Shown: one piece after another, positions 17,086 to 24,044 of the stretch
Position numbering within the stretch: the first letter of the stretch is position 1
Layout of the letters: each line of letters starts with the position of its first letter
Virus record (IMG/VR): IMGVR_UViG_3300046004_000397
Coordinates: 1 to 26,433 of that record
Length of the DNA: 26,433 bases
Reading direction: 5' to 3' (one strand)
Origin: a virus
Position numbers and translations under genes: made by a program
The notes under the pieces: generated by a model
Database searches by the model: none
What the model was told of the DNA's origin: nothing
Seen by the model: the letters and a program-made list of their open reading frames with translations, nothing else

Positions 17086-17112
17086 CTTGACCTAGTCTCA
17101 TATTAGGTCAAG
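17086..17112 (+). promoter_or_regulatory. Leader stem-loop upstream of the fibre module
   Basis: A 9-bp perfect inverted repeat CTTGACCTA / TAGGTCAAG with a 9-base loop. No T-run follows, so it is not a terminator. It would sit about 10 bases from the 5' end of an mRNA started at the 17063 box, where a stem-loop could protect the message or affect translation. The role is inference. Confidence 0.5.
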
Positions 17113-17134
17113 CTAACCCTTAGGAGGACATGAC

Positions 17135-17629
17135 ATGGCTGGTATCTTAAATTTTGATCAATACATTGGTGGTGCTGATCAAATCAAAATTGAACAAGTA
17201 TTTCCAAAAAATCAAAGAACACTAATTTACGATTTTAACCAAGATGTTACAGGTTGGACTTTTGAATTAGACCAACAGACTCTTGTAGTCGACACAATGA
17301 CTTTTAATCGTAACACAGGACAGCCTAATTTTGCCAATAGCCAAGTTATCGGATTCTTTCCTAAGGCAGAAATTACAGGCAATATTACTGTAACAGATAC
17401 TGCCAATGGTTTAGTCAATGTAACTTTCCCATCTAACATGTATACAGGTCCAATTATTCCTGATGCTCGTAAGAATGTGCCAATTACTATTGTGGCACTT
17501 ACCTGGACAGATGATCAAACTCCAGCACAGATTAACACACATCGTTGGGCCCTAGTACAATGCTGGGAACCAGATGTCACACCCGGCGATCCAATTACCA
17601 GCACTAACCCACTATACACTAGCCTATAA
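17135..17629 (+). CDS. Putative tail fibre or baseplate protein
   Basis: A 164-aa, beta-rich protein (ILNFDQYIGGADQIKIEQVF; WTFELDQQTLVVDTMTFNRN; ITGNITVTDTANGLVNVTFP). It shows no signal peptide, membrane segment or catalytic motif. It is the first gene after the leader hairpin and precedes the collagen-like fibre, so it is plausibly a fibre attachment or baseplate piece. Its strong ribosome site (AGGAGG) lies 8 bases before the chosen ATG. Another ATG at 17130 is out of frame. Confidence 0.45.
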   Translation: MAGILNFDQYIGGADQIKIEQVFPKNQRTLIYDFNQDVTGWTFELDQQTLVVDTMTFNRNTGQPNFANSQVIGFFPKAEITGNITVTDTANGLVNVTFPSNMYTGPIIPDARKNVPITIVALTWTDDQTPAQINTHRWALVQCWEPDVTPGDPITSTNPLYTSL

Positions 17630-17641
17630 GGAGCATAACAA

Positions 17642-19837
17642 ATGGGATATACCGTAAATATCACTGATGTTAGCAGTAATGTAGGCATCACAACCTCAAC
17701 TAACAATGTAGATGTAACTACTAATAGTCAGCCTATTAGTGTTTACTATAACAGTATCGCAATTCCTGCTGTAGATGGCAATTCGGCCACTATTAGTGTT
17801 GGCACAACCACAACAGGTTCTGCTGGTACTAATGCCAGTGTTACCAATTCAGGTACATCTTCAGCCGCAGTCTTAAACTTTGTTATTCCTCGCGGAGCAA
17901 CTGGCGATACAGGCGCTACAGGCGCAACAGGCGCACAGGGCATTCAAGGGAATGTTGGTGCTACCGGAGCAACAGGCGCAACTGGTAGTACAGGAGCTAC
18001 CGGGCCACAAGGAATACAGGGCATACAAGGCATTCAAGGAAATGTTGGAGCAAAAGGCGACACTGGCAATACAGGGGCCACCGGAGCACAAGGAACAAAT
18101 ATCAATCTTAAAGGTACTGTTAGTTCAGTGGCCGCACTACCAAGTTCTGGTAATAATGTATCTGATGCTTATATTATCTCTACCTCAGCCGCAGAACCCG
18201 AAGCTGGTAACTTATATGCTTGGAGCACAAGTTTAACCTGGGTTGATGTCGGGCAAATTGTAGGTCCAAAAGGTGATACAGGCGTTACCGGCGCAACTGG
18301 TGCTACTGGTGCAACTGGCCCACAAGGGATACAGGGCATTCAAGGCATACAGGGTAATGTCGGCGCAACTGGGGCTACTGGTCCACAGGGCATTCAAGGT
18401 AATGTTGGTGCTACAGGAGCACAGGGAATACAAGGTAATGTTGGCGCAACTGGTAGTCAAGGTCCTGTTTTTGGACAAGTATTAAATTACAATACTTCAA
18501 CCGGAACAACTGGCTGGGTAGAAGGTGAATTCCGCTATAATGGTAATACACCAAGTTCAGTTACGGCTGTGCGTATAGCATTAAGCATAACTAATCCAAG
18601 TTCTGTAGATTGGGTTAGCGGGTTAACAGCCAATGATATTCTTTATGTAACTACTTCAACCGGTAGTATTCTAAACACATTTAAGGTTACATCTGGAAGC
18701 AATATTGGTGATTATTATCAAATAACAGTAAGTGCAGGCACAGGTAGTGAACCTGGTTCTGGTGGAAATTATTATCTATGGTTTGCTAAAGCTGGAGCAC
18801 AAGGCATTCAAGGTGCTACAGGCCCACAGGGCATTCAAGGAAATGTTGGCGCTACTGGTGCTACTGGCGCAACTGGGCCACAAGGCATTCAAGGTAATGT
18901 TGGTGCTACTGGAGCCACAGGTGCTACTGGCGCAACTGGGCCACAAGGTAATGTTGGTGCTGCCGGAACTAGTATTAGTACAGCACAAATAGATCAAGAA
19001 ACTGGTAATTTAATTATTACTTTAACAGATGCTTCAACAGTTGATGCCGGACTTGCTATGGGTGATACTGGACCACAAGGAGCCACAGGTGCTACTGGCC
19101 CACAAGGACCACAAGGCATTCAAGGTAATGTAGGTGCTACTGGCCCACAAGGACCACAGGGCAATGTCGGTGCTACAGGTGCAACTGGTGCCAATGGATT
19201 AAGCACTCTAATTAGTGATACTAGTCCCGAACTTGGCGGCAACTTAGACTTAAATGGTTTTCAAATACAAGCCAGTGTTGGATCATTAATTCTTGGCAGT
19301 GATGATATTATTTTAGGTAGTGGCGATAGTGGTGTAACACCCGAAGTGGCTATTACTACTCTTGGTGGTCAAGGTCTAGTCTTTGATACTAATCAAGGAA
19401 CTAATAGTGGATCATTTACTATTAATTCAGGTACTAATGCTAATATTGAGATTACTCCTAATGGTACTGGCCGTACAGTAATTACCAATGGTACTACTAA
19501 TGGATTTAGTGTTGGTTATTTAGAAATGCCTCAGGTCTCCGCAGGCAATGTAACACTTGCTCTCAGTGACAGTGGTAAACACTATTATTCAACAGCCAGC
19601 AACCCAACTACTATTACTATTCCTAATAATGCCAATGTGGCATTTGCTACAGGCGCAGTGATTACTGTGGTTAACCAAGGCACTGGTAATATTACCATTG
19701 GTCGTCAAAATGCCGCTACCTTATACCTAGGTGGCAATGCTACATCAGCAAGTAGAACTATTACCACATATGGTGTTGCTACATTGCTTAAAGTAGCCTC
19801 TGACACTTGGTTTATTAACGGCACAGGAGTAGTATAA
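17642..19837 (+). CDS. Collagen-like tail fibre protein
   Basis: A 731-aa fibre. An N-terminal beta domain is followed by several Gly-X-Y collagen-like blocks of GATGATGPQGIQGNVG type. Two globular inserts interrupt them: a small domain at about 155-205 (SSVAALPSSGNNVSDAYIIS, LYAWSTSLTWVDVGQIVGPK) and a beta domain at about 278-382. A C-terminal head (LGGNLDLNGFQIQASVGSLI, then NPTTITIPNNANVAFATGAV) follows. Collagen-like stalks form trimeric triple helices in phage fibres, and the C-terminal head probably binds the receptor. The repetitive DNA is a hot spot for recombination and length change. It also creates many false reading frames in other frames. Confidence 0.88.
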   Translation: MGYTVNITDVSSNVGITTSTNNVDVTTNSQPISVYYNSIAIPAVDGNSATISVGTTTTGSAGTNASVTNSGTSSAAVLNFVIPRGATGDTGATGATGAQGIQGNVGATGATGATGSTGATGPQGIQGIQGIQGNVGAKGDTGNTGATGAQGTNINLKGTVSSVAALPSSGNNVSDAYIISTSAAEPEAGNLYAWSTSLTWVDVGQIVGPKGDTGVTGATGATGATGPQGIQGIQGIQGNVGATGATGPQGIQGNVGATGAQGIQGNVGATGSQGPVFGQVLNYNTSTGTTGWVEGEFRYNGNTPSSVTAVRIALSITNPSSVDWVSGLTANDILYVTTSTGSILNTFKVTSGSNIGDYYQITVSAGTGSEPGSGGNYYLWFAKAGAQGIQGATGPQGIQGNVGATGATGATGPQGIQGNVGATGATGATGATGPQGNVGAAGTSISTAQIDQETGNLIITLTDASTVDAGLAMGDTGPQGATGATGPQGPQGIQGNVGATGPQGPQGNVGATGATGANGLSTLISDTSPELGGNLDLNGFQIQASVGSLILGSDDIILGSGDSGVTPEVAITTLGGQGLVFDTNQGTNSGSFTINSGTNANIEITPNGTGRTVITNGTTNGFSVGYLEMPQVSAGNVTLALSDSGKHYYSTASNPTTITIPNNANVAFATGAVITVVNQGTGNITIGRQNAATLYLGGNATSASRTITTYGVATLLKVASDTWFINGTGVV

Positions 19838-20577
19838 TGAGTGGATTCGCAGGTATGGTATTCGCTAACCGCACTCCACCTGCGGTTAGTGGCAATACAG
19901 ATCCTTACTGGGCAAATGTAGGTCTATTAGTATCGGCTCGTAATGGCAATATCGAAGATTTAAGTACTAATGTACATACAATAACTAAAATGGGCACTGC
20001 GGCTAGTGTGGTAGTTTCCTCTGCCGCGGCTAAATTTGGCACTAATAGTATTAAATTTACAGCATCTGGTACTGGTTATGGGGCGGCGGCTTTAAAAGTT
20101 AATCAAAGCAGTACTTTTGATATTAGTTCAGGTAACTTTACCATCGAATGGTGGCACAATGCTTTTGCCGCTGGTAACTATATGGATCCATTTGGCTGGG
20201 GCAGTTTTACATTCCAGGGGTATACTACCAGTGATGCTTTTGCTTTTGAAGTCGACCAAAATGGTGCGTCACCATTGCAGGCTAGTTCGAGTTTTTATGC
20301 TACGGCAAGAAATACCTGGCATCACATAGCTATTGTTCGTGACAGCAATAATCTATTATTATTTGTTAATGGTATATTAAAACAAACGATCGCTTATTCG
20401 GTAACAGTCTATGGTCCTAATGTAAAACCATTGGCCATTGGTGATAATGATGCTAGTGGAACTTATACTACTAGTCAAACATGGAATGGTTATATAGATG
20501 AATTTAGAATTACCAAGGGTGTAGCTCGTTATACCGCAGATTTTAGTGTACCAACAGCTAGATTCCCTAACAGTTAA
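19837..20577 (+). CDS. LamG/concanavalin-like tail fibre protein
   Basis: A 246-aa protein with a LamG-type sandwich at about 30-235: VGLLVSARNG, FGTNSIKFTASGTGYGAAAL, GNFTIEWWHNAF, TWHHIAIVRDSNNLLLFVNG and WNGYIDEFRITKGVARYTAD. The order of segments matches the LamG region of the protein at 13380, so the two are probably related glycan-binding modules. It starts at the collagen fibre stop (TAATG) and is likely an adhesin or tip protein of the fibre. No signal peptide or membrane segment is seen. Confidence 0.75.
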   Translation: MSGFAGMVFANRTPPAVSGNTDPYWANVGLLVSARNGNIEDLSTNVHTITKMGTAASVVVSSAAAKFGTNSIKFTASGTGYGAAALKVNQSSTFDISSGNFTIEWWHNAFAAGNYMDPFGWGSFTFQGYTTSDAFAFEVDQNGASPLQASSSFYATARNTWHHIAIVRDSNNLLLFVNGILKQTIAYSVTVYGPNVKPLAIGDNDASGTYTTSQTWNGYIDEFRITKGVARYTADFSVPTARFPNS

Positions 20578-20590
20578 GAGGCTAACAGAT

Positions 20591-20800
20591 ATGAACTTAA
20601 AAATAACATACCAAACCAATCCGGGACTTAGTAGACCAGTAGTAGCCATTGCGGCCGCAGACTTGGGCTACTGGGTTTTGGATAGCACCGATGATACTAT
20701 GACTTTTCAAGGTAGTGACGATCAATTGACTGTAGAGGACTTCAAAAATTTAACTGATATCCTACCTACAGCATACATTACCAATTTAGAAATAGTATAA
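20591..20800 (+). CDS. Small protein of the fibre module (69 aa)
   Basis: A 69-aa acidic protein starting MNLKITYQTNPGLSRPVVAI, with LGYWVLDSTDDTMTFQGSDD and EDFKNLTDILPTAYITNLEI. Start 20591 is preferred over 20546 because the latter overlaps the previous gene and has no ribosome site, while AGAGG precedes 20591. It resembles small chaperone or fibre-associated proteins in size and position only. The stop overlaps the glycosyltransferase start (TAATG). Confidence 0.55.
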   Translation: MNLKITYQTNPGLSRPVVAIAAADLGYWVLDSTDDTMTFQGSDDQLTVEDFKNLTDILPTAYITNLEIV

Positions 20801-21597
20801 TGCTGAATATAGTCTGTCATTTTTATAATGAAGAATACCTACTTCCATGGTGGTTAACGCATCACAAGAAGTTTGTTCGACATGCTATAATGATAGACTA
20901 TAACAGCACTGACCATAGTCGTGAGATTATTCAAGAAATATGTCCTACATGGCAGATAGTCACCACTAGAAATAGTTACTTTGACAGTGCGGCCATAGAC
21001 CGTGAAGTAGAAGACTATGAAGCAGAATTGTCGGGTTGGCGTATGGCACTTAATGTTACAGAGTTTCTTTATGGCAATGTTGAGCAATTAGTTGACCTTG
21101 AACCCTGTCAAAAATTTGTCAGCAACTATGTATTTGTGGATCCTATGAACGATTTGGAACCTAGCTATCAAAAGCCATTACACGAACAGATCACCTGGGG
21201 CTATCATGAATCCTCGAGTCCTACACACAGACTAAACACAGGTGTTCGTTGTTCTAGAAGTATACACAACCATAAAATAAATTATCACCATGCTGGTGGC
21301 AGGCATTGGAGTCAACTAGCTAGCTTCGACGACCTAGCAATATTCTATTATGGATATGCCATACTCAATAAACAGAATCTAGCAAGAAAATTACAGATTA
21401 AAACAAAGATGTCTGCTGAAGAACTTAGAGCATGTGGCGGTAATCATCCTAACACACTCGGACAAAATCAATTTTTAACCAACATTGATCACTATCATAG
21501 ACCTCGTTGTGAAGATCTCAGTGAAAAAATAAAACCTATTATAGGATATAACTATGAACAAAATAAAAATAAACTTGCGGGGGCAAAACATGACTGA
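20800..21597 (+). CDS. Glycosyltransferase (GT2/GT92-like)
   Basis: A 265-aa protein beginning MLNIVCHFYNEEYLLPWWLT then HHKKFVRHAIMIDYNSTDHS, the N-terminal nucleotide-sugar-binding pattern of the GT-A families GT2_4 or GT92, where an E-E after the first strand and the DxxSTD-like motif are expected. A later His-rich stretch (INYHHAGGRHWSQLASFDDL) may hold metal or acceptor contacts. The C-terminus is charged. It is coupled to the gene before by TAATG and overlaps the next by 8 bases. In a fibre module it may glycosylate fibre or host surface sugars. The target is unknown. Confidence 0.7.
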   Translation: MLNIVCHFYNEEYLLPWWLTHHKKFVRHAIMIDYNSTDHSREIIQEICPTWQIVTTRNSYFDSAAIDREVEDYEAELSGWRMALNVTEFLYGNVEQLVDLEPCQKFVSNYVFVDPMNDLEPSYQKPLHEQITWGYHESSSPTHRLNTGVRCSRSIHNHKINYHHAGGRHWSQLASFDDLAIFYYGYAILNKQNLARKLQIKTKMSAEELRACGGNHPNTLGQNQFLTNIDHYHRPRCEDLSEKIKPIIGYNYEQNKNKLAGAKHD

Positions 21598-21865
21598 TAA
21601 TGAACTAATAGCAACTCTTGAAATAGAAGGAACTGATTTATATATTCATACTCAGTTATGCCATGCAAGATATGAACAACTTACAAATAAATTTATAGCA
21701 GTCGAACATAGATTTGATAGATTAGAAAAACTTATTATGGATGTTAAGGCTTCAGTTGAGACAATGAAGGCAGGAACACAAAAAGACTACTTAAATGCCA
21801 GTTTATATGTCGTTTATATACTAATGGGTGCCCTTGGTTTTTTACTGGCTAAATTCGTCATCTAA
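21590..21865 (+). CDS. Coiled-coil plus transmembrane protein, XhlA/holin-associated-like
   Basis: A 91-aa protein from ATG 21590 (MTDNELIATLEIEGTDLYIH). A coiled coil lies at about 28-60 (FIAVEHRFDRLEKLIMDVKA) and one C-terminal membrane segment at about 71-91 (SLYVVYILMGALGFLLAKFV). This layout resembles XhlA-type lysis accessory proteins. Position at the end of the late unit just before a terminator also fits lysis, but no endolysin was found next to it. Start 21590 has GCGGGGG upstream and overlaps the previous stop. The alternative start at 21554 adds 12 residues and lies inside the previous gene. Confidence 0.5.
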   Translation: MTDNELIATLEIEGTDLYIHTQLCHARYEQLTNKFIAVEHRFDRLEKLIMDVKASVETMKAGTQKDYLNASLYVVYILMGALGFLLAKFVI

Positions 21866-21888
21866 CTACTCAAAACGGCATCAAAACA

Positions 21889-21920
21889 AGGCATATTTCG
21901 CAAGTTTATGCCTCTTTTGT
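21889..21920. terminator. Bidirectional terminator between convergent genes
   Basis: A 7-bp stem AGGCATA / TATGCCT with an 11-base loop, followed by CTTTTGTT on the plus strand and by TGTTTTGAT on the minus strand. A longer imperfect inverted repeat encloses it: CAAAACGGCA (from about 21871) and TGCCGTTGAG (from about 21934). It lies between the + strand gene ending at 21865 and the minus-strand gene ending at 21906, so it can serve both. Confidence 0.55.
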
Positions 21921-22085
21921 TGTCGTAATTTTGCCGTTGAGATACTTTAGTACAAGTAATAATGGATGGTTTAAGTAACTTCCAATAGCCAATACCCCAC
22001 CACTAATTATAACCATAGTCCAGGTCACCAATTGTGTTACTAGAGCAATGATGCTAATAAGTACGATAAAGAATATGTTTTTCAT
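21906..22085 (-). CDS. Small membrane protein, two TM segments (59 aa)
   Basis: The only minus-strand gene. It encodes MKNIFFIVLISIIALVTQLV, then TWTMVIISGGVLAIGSYLNH, and PLLLVLKYLNGKITTTKEA with a charged C-terminus. Two hydrophobic stretches, about 3-20 and 23-38, would fit two membrane passes. Size and layout resemble holins or antiholins, but also host-membrane or superinfection proteins. No ribosome site precedes the ATG. A TAAATAC box is placed so that +1 would fall on the A of the ATG (see the promoter at 22089), the same geometry as terS. Confidence 0.5.
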   Translation of the reverse strand: MKNIFFIVLISIIALVTQLVTWTMVIISGGVLAIGSYLNHPLLLVLKYLNGKITTTKEA

Positions 22086-22088
22086 ATG

Positions 22089-22098
22089 AGTATTTACT
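22089..22098 (-). promoter_or_regulatory. Minus-strand late-promoter-like box AGTAAATACT
   Basis: Reading the minus strand, AGTAAATACT is followed by CAT and the ATG of the small membrane gene. Spacing from TAAATA to ATG (five bases between) equals that at 1533-1545, and both lack a Shine-Dalgarno. It overlaps the first bases upstream of the + strand gene at 22099. Confidence 0.4.
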
Positions 22099-22392
22099 AT
22101 GCAGAGAAACTCAACAATTTATATCGACTTTAGTGAACTAGGCTATCATGGTTATTACCCAGTAGATCGTTATTGGATGAACTTTCAATATAGTGTTGCT
22201 GAAGATTGGTATGAGAACTCGATCGACATAGATGAATTAGTTACAGACATCCAAGCTGATAGACTTGAACTTATTGTTAGAAGTGTGGGCAACGAAATGG
22301 ACACCAATTGGCTAGGTCACGCATTGGTCAATATAGCCATGTATGGACTTGTGGGACTTCGGAGACCAGAATTTTATCACAAGTTCGAATAG
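22099..22392 (+). CDS. Hypothetical acidic protein (97 aa)
   Basis: A 97-aa acidic, aromatic-rich protein: STIYIDFSELGYHGYYPVDR, YWMNFQYSVAEDWYENSIDI, then a helical part VTDIQADRLELIVRSVGNEM and WLGHALVNIAMYGLVGLRRP. No known motif is recognised. It has no ribosome site and stands alone between a divergent minus-strand gene and the candidate small RNA. It ends in TAG. Amino-acid make-up is that of a real protein, but the start is uncertain. Confidence 0.5.
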   Translation: MQRNSTIYIDFSELGYHGYYPVDRYWMNFQYSVAEDWYENSIDIDELVTDIQADRLELIVRSVGNEMDTNWLGHALVNIAMYGLVGLRRPEFYHKFE

Positions 22393-22393
22393 A

Positions 22394-22401
22394 AATAAAT
22401 A
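22394..22401 (+). promoter_or_regulatory. Late-promoter-like box AATAAATA upstream of the small RNA
   Basis: AATAAATA, an NATAAATA-type box, begins one base after the stop of the gene ending at 22392. No protein gene lies between it and the terminator at 22467, so a transcript started here would be a short RNA of about 90 bases. Confidence 0.4.
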
Positions 22402-22404
22402 TTA

Positions 22405-22498
22405 GTGTAGTGTCGAGTTAAGTCATTTCTAGGCATTACACCAGTAAAACTTTCTCCAAGTTTAGAATACCCTGTTTGCCCGAGCGGGGTATTTTTTT
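22405..22498 (+). ncRNA. Candidate small RNA with three stem-loops
   Basis: The stretch between the AATAAATA box and the terminator holds three stem-loops in a row: GTGTAGTG (22405) with CATTACAC (22434), one G-U pair; AAACTT (22447) with AAGTTT (22458), loop UCUCC; and the terminator hairpin. No ORF is visible. The UCUCC loop is complementary to GGAGA, the Shine-Dalgarno core of several genes here, so an antisense role in translation is plausible. This rests on sequence structure alone, and it could instead be a terminator leader with chance pairing. Confidence 0.45.
22467..22498 (+). terminator. Rho-independent terminator
   Basis: Stem ATACCC / GGGTAT with a loop that can itself pair (CCCG-AG-CGGG), followed by seven T. 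It ends the candidate small RNA and separates it from the sigma70 promoter at 22533. Confidence 0.8.
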
Positions 22499-22507
22499 GA
22501 GTCAAAA
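22495..22507. promoter_or_regulatory. Palindrome TTTTGAGTCAAAA, possible operator (copy 1)
   Basis: A 13-bp palindrome centred on G. It overlaps the T-run of the terminator and lies 26 bases before the -35 box at 22533. The same 13 bases lie in the core of the promoter at 25295. The shared T-run makes this copy weaker evidence. Confidence 0.35.
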
Positions 22508-22532
22508 TTCAGCCATAATCTAACCATTTTAG

Positions 22533-22561
22533 TTGACAATGCTAAATACTTTATATATAAT
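22533..22561 (+). promoter_or_regulatory. Consensus sigma70 promoter, early operon
   Basis: TTGACA (22533-22538), exactly 17 bases, TATAAT (22556-22561). The gene at 22600 starts 38 bases downstream with a CGGAG site. A CTAAATAC box (22542-22549) lies inside the spacer, so the region could also serve the late-type motif. Confidence 0.85.
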
Positions 22562-22599
22562 AAAAGTAATACAATATGTATCGTTCGGAGAAAAAGAAA

Positions 22600-22920
22600 A
22601 TGACAAAAATATTTGAAGACATCGACAGTCTAAGTGTTAATCGTGATATATGTAGTCCTTGGTTAAATGCTGATGACTATTGGCAATTAATTAATAGTTT
22701 TACCGTTAATGATTTAATTATGGCAGGTACTTGGTGGTTACCTAGGACTAAAGGTAAAATTACCAGCCAAGTATTTTTAGAAGCACAAGGCATATTATAT
22801 TGGTATCGAGAACACGGGTTACTAACCGATAAACAAAAAAGATGGTTAGCTAATTCAATTATTGAAAGTTGGCACTTAATCGATGTCAAATACCTCAGTG
22901 AAGTTTTATATGCCTACTAA
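22600..22920 (+). CDS. Hypothetical protein, early operon (106 aa)
   Basis: A 106-aa protein starting MTKIFEDIDSLSVNRDICSP, with Trp-rich middle (AGTWWLPRTKGKITSQVFLE) and helical C-terminus (KQKRWLANSIIESWHLIDVK). No known motif is recognised. It is first after the consensus promoter, which suggests an early host-takeover or replication role. Start 22600 is preferred to 22576 because CGGAG lies 9 bases upstream of it. Its end overlaps the next ORF. Confidence 0.6.
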   Translation: MTKIFEDIDSLSVNRDICSPWLNADDYWQLINSFTVNDLIMAGTWWLPRTKGKITSQVFLEAQGILYWYREHGLLTDKQKRWLANSIIESWHLIDVKYLSEVLYAY

Positions 22921-24043
22921 CTACCAACCCAACTTCAATGACCCACGAATTCAATTAAGAGCTCGCAGAGCTTTAGGGTTTGCTTTAGGTGTTTTAAATG
23001 AGACTCGCTCACATCAATGGAGCACAAGATATTTAGATACTTACTTCGGGCAACAACAAAATAAACTCAGTGGTTGGCTACGCAGTCAATTGGTTATAGT
23101 TACAGATGATCATTGGAATAAAGACACAGGTGTTTGTAAAAGTTATATATTGAATCGCACAGGTGCTATTGAGTTAGCCACTCTCTTAGAGGTGAAGGTT
23201 TTTGATAAACACCAACACATACCCTATTGTATTACAAGTCAAGAAAACATCATTAAAGAGTGGTGTCGCACTGAGTTTAGTAAGGAATTAGCTACAAAAG
23301 AATTCCCTTATGAAGAGAAAAGCAATAGGTATTGGCATCCATTACAAAATGTTCGTAGTCAATATCGACGAGAAGTTCTTGCTGACGCAGACTTAACCTA
23401 TCAATATGACATTGAATGCTGTGCTCCAACACTCATTATGTATAGGGCACATCAATTAGGTATGAGTGAATACTTATTTGCCATGCGAAGTTATCTTAAA
23501 CGCAGAACTGAAATAAGAGCAATGATTAGTCGTGACTTAGAAATACCCGAAGAAATAACCAAACGAATAATCAATGCCTTATTCTGTGGTGCTCGCATAG
23601 CAAGAAACAAAGACAGCGATATATTCCAATACCTCAATGAGGACCCAGCAAGACTTATTGCTCTAAGAGAACACCAGTACATACAGCAACTAAGAAAAGA
23701 AATAAAGCTGTGTTGGAGTTATATTGAAGCCAGTGCGGCATATGAAAAGAGATATACTATTACTAAGAAAGGAAATCAAAAGAGACAACCAATGAACTCC
23801 AAGAGGAAATGGGGTGTTTATTTTCAATTAGAACAGAAAGTAATGGCAGTAGTAAGAACTCATTTAGATATTACCAATAACAAATATTTCTTAGAACACG
23901 ACGGATGGACTTGCCAAAGAGCAATCGATGAATTGGCAGTAGAACAGGCAATAAAAGACTTAACTGGTTTCACGGTGAAACTAAATTTAGATAAACACCA
24001 ACACATACCCTATTGTATTACAAGTCAAAAAAAGGAGAAATAA
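22883..24043 (+). CDS. Possible palm-domain polymerase / replication protein
   Basis: A 386-aa protein without certain family. Three stretches fit in order the motifs of family A-like single-subunit polymerases: motif A YDIECCAPTLIMYRA with D176; motif B-like RAMISRDLEIPEEITKRIIN then ALFCGARIA (about 212-240); motif C FLEHDGW with H339 and D340, like the HD pair of DNA polymerase I and T7 RNA polymerase. It is much shorter than known members and has no exonuclease domain. DKHQHIPYCITSQ occurs twice, at 108-120 and 370-382, encoded by identical 39-bp DNA. With the AAA+ ATPase it is the best candidate for replication. The start may be 22910. A polymerase role is inference only. Confidence 0.5.
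   Translation: MSNTSVKFYMPTNYQPNFNDPRIQLRARRALGFALGVLNETRSHQWSTRYLDTYFGQQQNKLSGWLRSQLVIVTDDHWNKDTGVCKSYILNRTGAIELATLLEVKVFDKHQHIPYCITSQENIIKEWCRTEFSKELATKEFPYEEKSNRYWHPLQNVRSQYRREVLADADLTYQYDIECCAPTLIMYRAHQLGMSEYLFAMRSYLKRRTEIRAMISRDLEIPEEITKRIINALFCGARIARNKDSDIFQYLNEDPARLIALREHQYIQQLRKEIKLCWSYIEASAAYEKRYTITKKGNQKRQPMNSKRKWGVYFQLEQKVMAVVRTHLDITNNKYFLEHDGWTCQRAIDELAVEQAIKDLTGFTVKLNLDKHQHIPYCITSQKKEK
23204..23242 (+). repeat. 39-bp direct repeat, copy 1 (within the polymerase-like gene)
   Basis: Identical to 23990-24028 and in the same reading frame, encoding DKHQHIPYCITSQ. The two copies are 786 bases apart (a multiple of 3), so recombination between them would remove 262 codons in frame. Confidence 0.95.
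23990..24028 (+). repeat. 39-bp direct repeat, copy 2 (3' end of the polymerase-like gene)
   Basis: Identical to 23204-23242. It forms the last conserved part of the gene, ahead of a short KKEK tail and the ribosome site of the next gene (AAAGGAG), so the 3' end may have been copied from the internal site. Confidence 0.95.
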
Positions 24044-24044
24044 A

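Noticed and set aside
17900-19180. Spaced short repeats like a CRISPR array, and minus-strand Cys/Ser-rich ORFs
   Set aside because: The repeats are codons of Gly-X-Y collagen-like blocks in one long frame with no constant spacers. The opposite-strand and other-frame ORFs are shadows of this low-complexity DNA.
22405-22466. tRNA gene
   Set aside because: The stretch shows no cloverleaf: no TTCGAAT-type T-loop and no anticodon arm with the right spacing.
23204-24028. Diversity-generating retroelement template/variable repeat pair
   Set aside because: The repeats are only 39 bp and identical, with no adenine-specific differences, and no reverse transcriptase is present.
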